A stretch of DNA of 64,000 nt from Acutalibacter muris (GTDB taxonomy: Bacteria; Bacillota; Clostridia; Oscillospirales; Acutalibacteraceae): assembly GCF_002201475.1 (NCBI RefSeq), contig NZ_CP021422.1, positions 1,240,001-1,304,000 of the forward strand, read 5' to 3'. The position numbers were made by a program, and so were the translations under genes. The notes under the pieces were generated by a model. It was not told where the DNA came from. It searched no databases and saw only the letters and a list, made by a program, of their open reading frames with translations. This document shows positions 1 to 7,636 of the stretch, in pieces (the first letter of the stretch is position 1; each line of letters begins with the position of its first letter).

Positions 1-146
1 CCGTAGCGCGTTGCTTTGCGCGACCCCGCGAATTGGGTCAGAGCATTTATGCTCTTCGTCACGCTTGTCGGGCCGATACTGGCAAAAGGCAGCAGTCGAA
101 AAGACCGCTGCCTTTTTGCATTTCATCAAAGAAAGGGAGTATCAAA
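1..146 (+). promoter_or_regulatory. Structured leader upstream of the DUF932 gene
   Basis: Seen: a 6-bp hairpin at 40-55 (AGAGCA/TGCTCT, loop of 4), then a terminator-like hairpin at 83-118 in which GGCAGC pairs with GCTGCC and GTC with GAC around an A-rich loop, with A-run and T-run flanks. An AAGGGAG ribosome site follows, ahead of the ATG at 147. Because the hairpin is between unseen upstream DNA and a gene start, it is either the terminator of an upstream gene or an attenuator of the downstream operon. A similar layout precedes the sigma-factor gene at 7059. Confidence 0.5.
83..118 (+). terminator. Rho-independent terminator-like hairpin before DUF932 gene
   Basis: GGCAGC (88-93) pairs with GCTGCC (107-112), GTC (95-97) with GAC (103-105), and an A-run on the left faces TTTTT at 113-117. 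It is 29 bases upstream of the DUF932 start codon. Confidence 0.6.
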
Positions 147-1418
147 ATGTCAACCTGCCAAGACAAATTCTTCACCACGTTCCCGGATTTCCCCGCCATG
201 CTGGGCTACCACGAGAACCAAACCAAGGAGAGCCAATGGGAGCGCCGCCGGGTCAAAGACCTTCGCCTGGAGCCCCTGGACACCAACGCCCCGCTCTATA
301 GCGACCTCTCATCCTTTGCCCCCGGCATCAGCCGTGAGGCAGTGGAGGACACCGCCCACAATCTGGGCCTCGCCATGAAGATGGACAGCGGCTACTACCC
401 CGTCCGGGACACGGCCTACAAGAGCCTGCTGGGCCGGGCAAAAATCAATGGCACGGCCCTGCCCAAGCTCAAGAGGGACAAGCTGGCCGACGTGCTCAAC
501 GCCTGCATGACCCTGTTCGGCGACGAGGCGCTATTGCTTATCCGTGACGAGAAGGTGTCGGCAGTTCACTCCGGCGGTGAGAGCGACTATGCTGTGCTGC
601 CGGTGGATGAACTGCTCCTGACCCTCAAAGGAAAGCTGGACGCACGTTTCCCGGGCAACAACTTTGTGGACGGCTACTGCGACCACTCCATAGTCAGCGC
701 CTCCTGGGAAATGCCCAACCAGAAAGATGACCTGCTGGGCACTTACGCCAAGCTGTTGGCGGCCCAGGGGAAGACCAGCCTTGCGGCAAAGCTCACGCCG
801 GGTATCCGTTTTATGACCTCGGACACCGGTACAGCCTCGGCAAAGGTCTCCGCCCTGCTCATGGGCAGTCAGTACCCCATCCACATCGGCGAGTGCGTAG
901 CCGTAGACCACCGCAAAGGCCACAAAGTCTCAGACTTCGAGAGCGCTCTTGACCAGGTTTTCGCCCAGTTCGGCGACCTGGTGGGCAAGCTGCAGAAGCT
1001 CCTGGAGGTGGAGTTGGATTATCCCATCAACGCCATGACCAGGGTTTGTAAAAAACTCAGCCTGCCCAAGAAAGCCGCTGTTGAGGCCATTGCCATGTAC
1101 GAGATGGCTCTGGGCGGCAACACGGCCACGGCGCACGATGTGTACTTCGCCATGCAGGAGATACCCTTTATCCTCAAGACCCAGGGCGCTCCCGAGAGTA
1201 AAATTCTGTCTGTTGAGGAAAATATGGCCCGGGCCCTTACCTTGCGCTGGTCTGACTATGACCTGGCAAGGGTATCGGGCAGAAAACTGCCGAGAAAATC
1301 TACGACCTGTTCGGTGTTAAGGCTCTTGATATCCTTGATTCTGAGCCGGAAAAGCTGCTGCAAATCAAAGGAATCACTGAAAAGAAACTGCAGAAAATCC
1401 GTGAGTCCTACCTCATGA
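147..1418 (+). CDS. DUF932-family mobile-element protein, fused at the C terminus to out-of-frame helicase sequence
   Basis: Start chosen at the ATG at 147, with AAGGGAG upstream. About 423 residues. Residues up to about 370 look like the DUF932 family common on phages, plasmids and conjugative elements: a GEC-VDH segment, then a conserved-looking C-terminal stretch ending RWSDYDLA. The biochemical role of the family is not established. After roughly base 1263 the frame runs through DNA that in another frame encodes the N-terminal helix-hairpin-helix region of the next gene's helicase, so the last ~50 residues are not native. The frame ends in an ATGA overlap with the helicase ORF at 1415. 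Either a deletion fused two genes or there is a sequencing/assembly indel. Confidence 0.65.
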   Translation: MSTCQDKFFTTFPDFPAMLGYHENQTKESQWERRRVKDLRLEPLDTNAPLYSDLSSFAPGISREAVEDTAHNLGLAMKMDSGYYPVRDTAYKSLLGRAKINGTALPKLKRDKLADVLNACMTLFGDEALLLIRDEKVSAVHSGGESDYAVLPVDELLLTLKGKLDARFPGNNFVDGYCDHSIVSASWEMPNQKDDLLGTYAKLLAAQGKTSLAAKLTPGIRFMTSDTGTASAKVSALLMGSQYPIHIGECVAVDHRKGHKVSDFESALDQVFAQFGDLVGKLQKLLEVELDYPINAMTRVCKKLSLPKKAAVEAIAMYEMALGGNTATAHDVYFAMQEIPFILKTQGAPESKILSVEENMARALTLRWSDYDLARVSGRKLPRKSTTCSVLRLLISLILSRKSCCKSKESLKRNCRKSVSPTS

Positions 1419-3133
1419 ACCGGGGTGCCCGAGACATCATTGCGTTCCTCGCGCCCCACGGTATCACGCCCCGGCAGGCTCTGAAATTCTACGAGGAGTA
1501 TGCCGAGCACACCATGGACACGGTGAAGAATCACCCTTACCGGCTGTGCGAGCTGTCCGGCGTTGGCTTTCTGACGGCTGATAAAATCGCGGCAAGTATG
1601 GGCTTTGACCGGCTTTCCACCGAGAGGGTAGACGAAGGACTCCTTTGCACCCTGACCGAGGCCGAGGGCTGCGGGCATCTCTGCTTGGAAAAGCACGTTT
1701 TCCTAAAGGCAGCCCTCAAGCTGCTGGACGCGCCCAACCTTACCGCTCAGATGGCGGCGAACCGTGCGGCGCGGCTGGTGGAGAGTGGGCAGCTCACCAC
1801 CTACGACCAATATGTGTACCGCACCAAGACCGCCCATGCTGAGAACCACTTGGCTCGGAGAATCCAGCAGTTTTTGCAGACCAAAATAACGGGCTGCACC
1901 AATTTGGAAACTGAGTTGGACAGCGCTGAAAAGCGCTTGAATCTCCGTTTTGCCCCGGAACAGCGGCAAGCTGTAAAAATGGCCCTTACCCAAGGTTTGT
2001 CCGTCATAACCGGCGGCCCCGGCACAGGCAAAACCATGATTCAAAAAGCAATTCTGGACATCTACCACCGTCAGAACCCTGACGCTACAATCTGCTGCTG
2101 TGCTCCCACTGGGCGCGCTGCCCGCCGCATGGAGCAGGCCACCGGTCACCCGGCCTCAACGATACACAAGGCCCTGAACCTCGTGGCCGACGAAGACGGC
2201 AATTTCAACGACCCCGAGCTCCTGGACGCCAACCTTGTCCTGGTGGACGAGGTGTCCATGCTGGACGTGTACCTTGCGGGCTATCTGCTGGACGCGATAA
2301 GCCTGGGCGCACAGGTTGTGCTCATTGGTGACGCAGACCAGCTACCCTCAGTAGGCCCCGGCGCGGTGCTCAGCGAGATTATTGCCAGCGGCAAGGTGCC
2401 TGTGGCGAGACTCGATAAGGTGTTCCGTCAGCAGGCTGGGAGCCGTATTGCGGTCAACGCGAAGGCTATCCGTCAGGGTGTGCGCAATCTGGAGTTCGGC
2501 GAGGATTTCCAGTTCGTGGAGTCTCCTGATATTGAAACTTCGGCTGATAAGGTGGTGGAGTTGTACCTGCAAGAGGTCAAAAAATACGGCCTTGACAACG
2601 TGGCCCTGCTCACGCCCTACCGCAAAAAGACGGCGACCGGAGCCAATGCCCTCAACCTCCGTTTGCGCGACCTGGTGAACCCGCCCGCGCCCGGCAAGCC
2701 CGAGGCCACTCATGGAAAGAGAGTCTTCCGTCTGGACGACAGAGTTATGCAGACGAAGAATCTGGGCGAGGTAAATAATGGCGATGTAGGATACATCACC
2801 GATATTTTCCGTGACACTGACGGTATCACCATCCGGGTCAACTTTGGCGACGGACGCGAGGTGGAGTACGACACTGACCAGTTGTCTATGCTGGACTTGG
2901 GCTACGCCTCTACCGTCCACAAATCCCAAGGTTCGGAGTATCAGTCGGTCATCGTCAACCTGCAAAAAACGCACTACATCATGCTGACCCGCCCGTTGGT
3001 CTACACGGCCATCACCCGGGGCAAGTCCAGGGTGATTTTGGTGGGAGAGAAGCAGGCGTTGTATATCGCTATCAGCCGGACGGACACTGAAAAACGTGGC
3101 ACCTGCCTCGCAAAACGTATCAGAAATTCATAA
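1415..3133 (+). CDS. RecD2-like superfamily 1 DNA helicase, 5'-truncated
   Basis: Contains SF1 helicase motifs: Walker A GGPGTGKT near residues 199-206, Walker B LVDEVSMLD near 277, GDADQLPSVGPG, a motif V-like STVHKSQGSEY and motif VI TAITRGKSR near 531. The N-terminal part keeps helix-hairpin-helix signatures (NPYRL-type and GVGFLTADKIA). Homologous sequence continues upstream in the same frame to base 1262 (PGKGIGQKTAEKIYDLFG), right after a TGA at 1259-1261, with no start codon between. So the usual N-terminal OB-like domain and native start are missing. Translation could only restart at the ATGA overlap at 1415, where the ribosome site is weak. RecD2 enzymes are 5'-3' helicases in DNA repair; here probably element replication or transfer. 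Function after truncation is uncertain. Confidence 0.75.
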   Translation: MNRGARDIIAFLAPHGITPRQALKFYEEYAEHTMDTVKNHPYRLCELSGVGFLTADKIAASMGFDRLSTERVDEGLLCTLTEAEGCGHLCLEKHVFLKAALKLLDAPNLTAQMAANRAARLVESGQLTTYDQYVYRTKTAHAENHLARRIQQFLQTKITGCTNLETELDSAEKRLNLRFAPEQRQAVKMALTQGLSVITGGPGTGKTMIQKAILDIYHRQNPDATICCCAPTGRAARRMEQATGHPASTIHKALNLVADEDGNFNDPELLDANLVLVDEVSMLDVYLAGYLLDAISLGAQVVLIGDADQLPSVGPGAVLSEIIASGKVPVARLDKVFRQQAGSRIAVNAKAIRQGVRNLEFGEDFQFVESPDIETSADKVVELYLQEVKKYGLDNVALLTPYRKKTATGANALNLRLRDLVNPPAPGKPEATHGKRVFRLDDRVMQTKNLGEVNNGDVGYITDIFRDTDGITIRVNFGDGREVEYDTDQLSMLDLGYASTVHKSQGSEYQSVIVNLQKTHYIMLTRPLVYTAITRGKSRVILVGEKQALYIAISRTDTEKRGTCLAKRIRNS

Positions 3134-3145
3134 AGGAGAGTCAAA

Positions 3146-3613
3146 ATGAGCATTCTCACAGTATGCAGAGAAAAGCAGACAGAGTACAACTCCAAGATTG
3201 CCAAACACACAATTCAGCCCAGGGAGAACCTTGCCCTGCAGGAGCTGAACTACCGCATTTGCGTGCTGGAGACCTTCCAGGCTTTCTCCAAAAGCGCCCC
3301 CATGGGCATGAAGGTGGATGACCTGAGCTACCACTACCAGCTGGTGGACGCCTACATCAAGTCCGTGCTCAGCGAGCGGCAGTTCGGTGCCAAAACCGAC
3401 GCCGACGGCAAGAAGCGCCGTGAAACCGCCCACCAGTCTCTTGAAAAGGTGGTGCAGACTGGGCGAAAGCAATTCTCCAGTTTTTCGCCCAGTAAGCCCG
3501 AGCAGTACAGCCAGACCGTCGGCAAATACATCAACACGCTGCTCCCGGTCTGGATGCAGTACCGCGATACCTATATCAACTTGCAGGAGGTTTTGAAAAG
3601 TGGACAACAGTAA
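3146..3613 (+). CDS. Hypothetical mobile-element protein (155 aa)
   Basis: Not recognised. A good AAAGGAGAGT ribosome site precedes the ATG at 3146, 12 bases after the helicase stop. The product is soluble and mixed-charge, mostly predicted helical, with no signal peptide or membrane segment. Its 3' end overlaps the next gene's GTG start by 14 bases, so it is probably translated with its neighbours as one operon. Role is inferred only from context (replication/maintenance block of the element). Confidence 0.75.
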   Translation: MSILTVCREKQTEYNSKIAKHTIQPRENLALQELNYRICVLETFQAFSKSAPMGMKVDDLSYHYQLVDAYIKSVLSERQFGAKTDADGKKRRETAHQSLEKVVQTGRKQFSSFSPSKPEQYSQTVGKYINTLLPVWMQYRDTYINLQEVLKSGQQ

Positions 3614-4274
3614 CATTTTGAATAAAATCAACGCCGTGGAGGGTTTCGACCCGACACCCTATGCGGTGGATTACACCGACCTCAACACCGGAGAGACCCG
3701 CAAGCGTCTGCCCGTCATGGCGCAAATTGCCTGGTTTCGTCTAAAATACCCGGAGGGCCGCATTTCTGTGCAGGCAACTCCCGGCAAAGATTGCTTTGTG
3801 GCGACCGCCCGGGTGTACCCCAGCTACAAAGATCCGGCAGAGTACTTTCTGGCAGAGGCTACGGCCTCCCGGGGCTACCTTGAGGACAAACCTTCCGTTT
3901 CGCCCAGAGAGTGGGCACAGACCGCGGCAGTGGGTATCGCGCTGAGAAATGCCGGCTTTGGCCTACAGTTCTCTATGGCTGGGGACGAGTTCCCGGACAC
4001 GGTTTCCGAGGGTGTTACGACAACTAATATGCCAGCGCCCACCGAGCCCTATGCCGTCGAGGAGCCTGCTCCCCGCGAACTGACTCAGGAGGAAAAGCTG
4101 GAGCAGGCCATGAAAGTGCCTTGCCCTATCACCAAGTTCAAGGGCAAGACCTTGGGCGAGGTTCTTCAGCTTGACCCCGGAGCCATAAAGTGGGTTGCCG
4201 AGAAGTTTCCCGCTACGGAGAAAGTCGGAGCAGCCGCACAGTTCATCAGGGACTTTGCCCTGCAATCCGCATAA
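3600..4274 (+). CDS. Hypothetical protein, weak resemblance to single-strand annealing proteins
   Basis: About 224 residues from a GTG at 3600, preceded by GGAGG at 3586-3590 inside the previous gene. Seen: a conserved-looking core (residues ~35-120) with AQIAWFRLKYPEG, FVATARVY and AQTAAVGIALRNAGFGLQF. A block with Ala/Gly-rich helix followed by aromatic-Gly recalls the Rad52/ERF-type annealing proteins of phages and elements, but this is a pattern impression, not a domain match. The C-terminal ~80 residues start acidic/proline-rich and end in a small helical segment. Neighbours (helicase, primase-like protein) make a DNA recombination or replication role plausible. Confidence 0.6.
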   Translation: MDNSNILNKINAVEGFDPTPYAVDYTDLNTGETRKRLPVMAQIAWFRLKYPEGRISVQATPGKDCFVATARVYPSYKDPAEYFLAEATASRGYLEDKPSVSPREWAQTAAVGIALRNAGFGLQFSMAGDEFPDTVSEGVTTTNMPAPTEPYAVEEPAPRELTQEEKLEQAMKVPCPITKFKGKTLGEVLQLDPGAIKWVAEKFPATEKVGAAAQFIRDFALQSA

Positions 4275-4295
4275 AGAGCATAAGGAGTGAAGCGC

Positions 4296-5357
4296 ATGGA
4301 ACGGATCCGCATGACGGACGTGGTATCCCTGCTGGGCCTGCCCCAGCCCTCGGCTGGACGGATCTCCTGCTATGTTCGCTGCCCCTGCTGTGATGGTGAG
4401 CGGGATAAGCACCTGAATATCAACTTCAAGAAAGAGGTGTTTCGGTGCGCAAAATGCGGGGTGTCAGGCGGTATCTTCGACCTGTACTCCCTTTTCACCA
4501 GCACCGACCGTGATAGGGTGTGGCGGGAGCTGGCGGAGCGGCTGCGCTTGAACGAGCGGCCCATGCGGGCAGAATCGAGAGATTATCAACAACCAGTTGA
4601 AACTCCTATCGCCGATATTTCTATGCGCCACCGCACCTACTCCGCGCTCCTCTCTGTCCTGGGACTGGCGAACGCCCACCGTGACAACCTCCACAACCGC
4701 GGACTTAGTGACCGTGATATAGCCCAGCTGGACTACAAGTCTATGCCGCTGTCAAACAACTCCGAGCTTGTCCATCGCGTACTGGAAACCGGCGCTGACC
4801 CGCAAGGCGTGCCGGGGTTCTTCCGCACAAAAGCCAGGTGGTGGTCGTTTGTACACCAGCGGTCGGGGATATTGATTCCCGTCCGAGATATGCGGGGCCG
4901 GATTCAAGGGTTACAGCTCCGGCTGGACAACACCGAGAACCGTAAGTTCCGCTGGATATCCAGCGTGGAGCTTACCGGCGGCTGTTGTTCGCCAGCCTGG
5001 ACGCACTTGGCTGGGAAACCAGGCAAGATGATAGTTCTAACCGAGGGCCCCATGAAGGCCGATGTGATTCATGCCCTCTCCGGGCTGACCGTTTTGGCGG
5101 TGCCGGGGGTGAACGCCTTGCAAAGGCTGGAAGAAGCTCTTACCGAACTACGAAAACAGGGCGTCAGGGAAATCAAGACGGCCTTTGATATGGACTATGT
5201 TACCAACTGCTATGTGCAGAGCGCCTACGAGAAGTTAATGGCCCTGCTGGGCCGGATGGGGTTCCGGTATGGCACCTATGTCTGGGATCCACGATACAAG
5301 GGGTTGGATGACTTTATCTGGGCCCGGCTGAAAGCAGATCTGGATAGAAATAGTTGA
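4296..5357 (+). CDS. CHC2 zinc-finger / toprim-like (DUF3854-type) primase-related protein
   Basis: Start taken at the ATG at 4296 because TAAGGAG sits 8-9 bases upstream; a GTG at 4287 is too close to that site. About 353 residues. N terminus has a zinc-ribbon pattern, CPCC near residues 29-32 and CAKC near 51-54, as in DnaG-type primases. The second half has a toprim-like block, LTEGPMKADVIHALSG near 246-262 and AVPGVNAL, resembling DUF3854 domains of plasmid and ICE replication proteins. Known role of such proteins: priming or primase-helicase accessory function; substrate here is inferred. A terminator-like hairpin follows at 5364. Confidence 0.75.
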   Translation: MERIRMTDVVSLLGLPQPSAGRISCYVRCPCCDGERDKHLNINFKKEVFRCAKCGVSGGIFDLYSLFTSTDRDRVWRELAERLRLNERPMRAESRDYQQPVETPIADISMRHRTYSALLSVLGLANAHRDNLHNRGLSDRDIAQLDYKSMPLSNNSELVHRVLETGADPQGVPGFFRTKARWWSFVHQRSGILIPVRDMRGRIQGLQLRLDNTENRKFRWISSVELTGGCCSPAWTHLAGKPGKMIVLTEGPMKADVIHALSGLTVLAVPGVNALQRLEEALTELRKQGVREIKTAFDMDYVTNCYVQSAYEKLMALLGRMGFRYGTYVWDPRYKGLDDFIWARLKADLDRNS

Positions 5358-5363
5358 CGAACG

Positions 5364-5395
5364 AGGGGTGACGCGCTGCGTTGCCCCTTTGCTTT
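5364..5395 (+). terminator. Terminator-like hairpin after primase-like gene
   Basis: AGGGG (5364-5368) faces CCCCT (5084 bases after the window's first hairpin, at 5384-5388); CGC (5372-5374) pairs with GCG (5378-5380); the tail TTTGCTTTT follows. It separates the upstream operon from the partition genes. Confidence 0.5.
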
Positions 5396-5478
5396 TGAAA
5401 AAATATTGCGTATTTCAGTTGTAAATGCGCACAGTAATGGGTGTGATCCCTGCAAATGAAACTCAGGAGGTACTTACA

Positions 5479-6396
5479 ATGTTGATCGCCATCGACCACG
5501 GCAACTATGCCATTAAAACGCCCCGCTTCACTTTTGTGTCCGGTCTCACCGAGCACTCTGTCAAGCCGCCCATGACCGACGAGATTCTGGAATACGCCGG
5601 CAAATTCTGGACGCTGACAAGCCACCGCCTGCCCTACATGAGGGACAAAACCCAGGACGAGCGGTTCTTCATCCTGACCTTGTTTGCTATCGCCAAGGAG
5701 TTGGAGCGCAAGGGACAGTATTCCCCGGTTGAGCGCGTCCAGCTTGCGGTAGGCTTGCCGCCGGAGCATTACGGCGGGCTGAAAGAGAAGTTTGCCTCAT
5801 ACTTCAAGCGCTCTGCGCCCGTGCGGTTCTCTTACCGGGACAAGCCATACGCCATTCAAATCGACCATGTGATGGTGTTTCCCCAGGCTTTCGCGGCGGT
5901 GGTGCCCAAGAGTGATATGGTGCTAAATACTTCACGTTTGTTCATCATCGACATTGGCGGATACACCACGGATGTGCTGCTCCTGCAAAACGGTAAGCCG
6001 GATTTGCAGTTCTGCCGCTCCCTGGAAACCGGCGTCATCACCATGAACAACGAGGTCATCCGCAAGGTCAGCTCTCAGTATGATATGAAGATTGACGACG
6101 AGCACATTGCCAACGTCCTACAGGGCAAGGAGAAATATCTGTCCGATGAAGTCCGGGAAGTAATCTACACTGCCGCGAAACTCCATGCCAACGATATTCT
6201 GAACCAGCTTCGGGAGCTTCAGGTTGACCTTCGCTCCAACCCTGCTATCTTCATCGGCGGGGGCAGCATCCTCCTTCAGCCTTACCTGAGTGAATCACCG
6301 CTGGCAGGCAAGGCGGAGTTTATCGACTCGCCCAATGCCAACGCTGTGGGGTATGAGATGCTCGGGGAGAAACAGTTGGCCCGATTGAGGGGGTAA
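5479..6396 (+). CDS. ParM/StbA-like actin-fold plasmid segregation ATPase
   Basis: Start at ATG 5479, preceded by CAGGAGGT. About 305 residues. Actin-fold features seen: N-terminal phosphate-1 motif IAIDHGNYAIKT (residues ~3-14), phosphate-2 motif IIDIGGYTTDV near 156-166, and an adenosine-type motif IFIGGGSILL near 258-267. Known role of ParM: ATP-driven filaments that push sister plasmids apart, working with a ParR adaptor bound to a parC centromere. A small ribbon-helix-helix-like gene follows after 4 bases, fitting a ParM-ParR pair. The ~90 bases between the upstream terminator and this start could hold a centromere, but I see no clear iterons. Confidence 0.8.
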   Translation: MLIAIDHGNYAIKTPRFTFVSGLTEHSVKPPMTDEILEYAGKFWTLTSHRLPYMRDKTQDERFFILTLFAIAKELERKGQYSPVERVQLAVGLPPEHYGGLKEKFASYFKRSAPVRFSYRDKPYAIQIDHVMVFPQAFAAVVPKSDMVLNTSRLFIIDIGGYTTDVLLLQNGKPDLQFCRSLETGVITMNNEVIRKVSSQYDMKIDDEHIANVLQGKEKYLSDEVREVIYTAAKLHANDILNQLRELQVDLRSNPAIFIGGGSILLQPYLSESPLAGKAEFIDSPNANAVGYEMLGEKQLARLRG

Positions 6397-6400
6397 TCTT

Positions 6401-6748
6401 ATGCGCAAGAATGGAAAGTACCGTTTTTCGTTGCAATTTCCGGCTGAAACCGAGGAGCAGATACAGGCCGGTGAACTGCTGGAGCGGTTAGGCAATCGAA
6501 AAAGCGCGGTCGTGGTGGCGGCGCTGGGGGAGTATTTGGCAGCTCACCCGGCACTGCTTAGCCCGGAGTGCAGGGTGGAAATCAAGGCGGTGCAGAGCCT
6601 ATCACAGAATTTTCTTGAGGAGATGGTCCGTAATGTGCTGAAAGAACAGCTCGAGGCTGTTCATGAAGATGGGAGTGATACTGGAGATGACGTAGATTTT
6701 AATGGCAATATAACAGAAATGTTGGATAATATAGAGGCATTTCAGTAA
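6401..6748 (+). CDS. Ribbon-helix-helix-like protein, probable ParR partner of the ParM-like ATPase
   Basis: 115 residues; the ATG is 4 bases after the ParM-like stop, with GAGGGGG upstream, so the pair is co-translated. The N-terminal ~50 residues fit a ribbon-helix-helix fold: a basic beta-strand (KYRFSLQF) followed by two helices with a turn at GNRKSA. The C-terminal part is acidic and probably disordered. ParR proteins have this layout (N-terminal DNA binding, C-terminal ParM contact). Assignment rests on position and fold pattern rather than on recognised sequence identity. Confidence 0.6.
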   Translation: MRKNGKYRFSLQFPAETEEQIQAGELLERLGNRKSAVVVAALGEYLAAHPALLSPECRVEIKAVQSLSQNFLEEMVRNVLKEQLEAVHEDGSDTGDDVDFNGNITEMLDNIEAFQ

Positions 6749-6759
6749 ATTAAACATTT

Positions 6760-6790
6760 TTGACATAACTCATCCTAAAACGATTACAAT
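6760..6790 (+). promoter_or_regulatory. Possible promoter for the sigma-factor leader
   Basis: TTGACA at 6760-6765 and TACAAT at 6785-6790, with a long 19-base spacer, in AT-rich DNA 34 bases ahead of the four-codon leader ORF at 6825. The spacer is outside the optimum, so this is tentative. Confidence 0.4.
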
Positions 6791-6824
6791 ACATCTTTAC
6801 AACTATTTTAATGGGGAGGTAAAA

Positions 6825-6839
6825 ATGGTAGAATTATAA
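6825..6839 (+). CDS. Four-codon leader ORF (MVEL)
   Basis: ATG GTA GAA TTA TAA, placed 4-5 bases after a near-perfect Shine-Dalgarno GGGGAGGT at 6813-6820. It is far too short to be a protein. Together with the downstream hairpin at 6919-6957 and the sigma-factor gene at 7059 it looks like a translation-sensing leader peptide, as known upstream of resistance and transfer genes in Gram-positive elements. Function is inference. Confidence 0.45.
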   Translation: MVEL

Positions 6840-6918
6840 TGCGGTTAAAAAAATAAGCGTCAGACGATATGTTGGCAAGTTGTTCAGCATATTGGCAGAC
6901 ATCTTTCCTGACCGCTCG

Positions 6919-6957
6919 CAAAAGGCTGTTCTACAGAAATGTAGCCCGGCCTTTTTG
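6919..6957 (+). terminator. Attenuator-like terminator upstream of the sigma-factor gene
   Basis: Outer stem CAAAAGGC (6919-6926) with GCCTTTTTG (6949-6957), inner stem CTACA/TGTAG around a GAAA loop (6931-6944), then T-rich sequence. It lies ~100 bases before the ATG at 7059 and after a short leader ORF, so it may control read-through. Confidence 0.6.
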
Positions 6958-7058
6958 TCTTTTCAAATCATTTTGTCCAGGCATACCATTCAGGTGTGTC
7001 TGGATTTTTCGTTCCGCACTTTGCCCTGCTGGTGTGCCCTGGAAGAAAGGAGCGCACC

Positions 7059-7448
7059 ATGTGCGGCAAAGAACAGGAACGGGACGAGTTGAGGGCTAGG
7101 TTTACTAAGTGGATGGAGGTGACTGTTTACAGGGCGAGGTTAAATTACCTAAAAGAGCAAAGCCGTAGAGTGGATACGGTTCCCCTGGAGGAAGCTCCTA
7201 TGGACAAGTTAAGCTGCCAGGATATGCCAACCGGTGAGTCTTTCGATTTTGCGGAGGAGCATCTCGCGGAAGCGTTTGCCCAGCTGCCTGCCGCAAAAAA
7301 GAGGATAATAACTATGCTGTTCCTTTTGGATATGTTGCCAGAGGAAATCGCAGGAGAATTGGGTTGCACAGTACAGTACGTTTATAAGCAGAAGTCCCTG
7401 GCAATAAAGAGGCTCCGCGAGGCACTGGAAGGCGGTGACGCGCATTGA
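7059..7448 (+). CDS. Small sigma-70-family protein (region 4-like) of the mobile element
   Basis: Start at ATG 7059 with AAAGGAG spaced 7 bases upstream. About 129 residues. The second half (PAAKKRIITMLFLLDMLPEEIAGELGCTVQYVYKQKSLAIKRLREAL, described here in two parts) is a sigma region 4 helix-turn-helix: helix, turn at LGCT, recognition helix, then a basic helix. Such small sigma-like proteins are common regulators in Clostridial conjugative elements, next to a HTH_16-type gene as here. Its stop overlaps the next start (TTGA). Confidence 0.75.
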   Translation: MCGKEQERDELRARFTKWMEVTVYRARLNYLKEQSRRVDTVPLEEAPMDKLSCQDMPTGESFDFAEEHLAEAFAQLPAAKKRIITMLFLLDMLPEEIAGELGCTVQYVYKQKSLAIKRLREALEGGDAH

Positions 7449-7636
7449 ACGCCATCGAATTTCGTACTACGCTTACGGCGGCGGTAAATGGGAACAATGA
7501 TGCCCTCGCCAATATAATCGAGTTATATATACCTCTGATAAACAGCAGAAGTTATGTGGATGGGGAGCTGGACGAAGACTTGCGTCAGTATATCCTGCTG
7601 CACATTATCAAAAATATTTCAAAATTTTCTCTCTGA
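7445..7636 (+). CDS. Small helix-turn-helix domain protein (HTH_16-like)
   Basis: 63 residues from a TTG at 7445 that overlaps the sigma-factor stop, implying coupled translation. The sequence pattern (NNDALANIIELYIPLI ... LDEDLRQYILLHIIKNI) matches the small helix-turn-helix proteins found with sigma-like genes in Tn916-type and other Firmicute elements. Regulatory role is from family context. Confidence 0.65.
   Translation: MNAIEFRTTLTAAVNGNNDALANIIELYIPLINSRSYVDGELDEDLRQYILLHIIKNISKFSL

Noticed and set aside
1262..1290. Programmed -1 frameshift joining DUF932 and helicase
   Set aside because: No classic slippery heptamer with downstream stimulator; deletion or sequence error explains the junction better.
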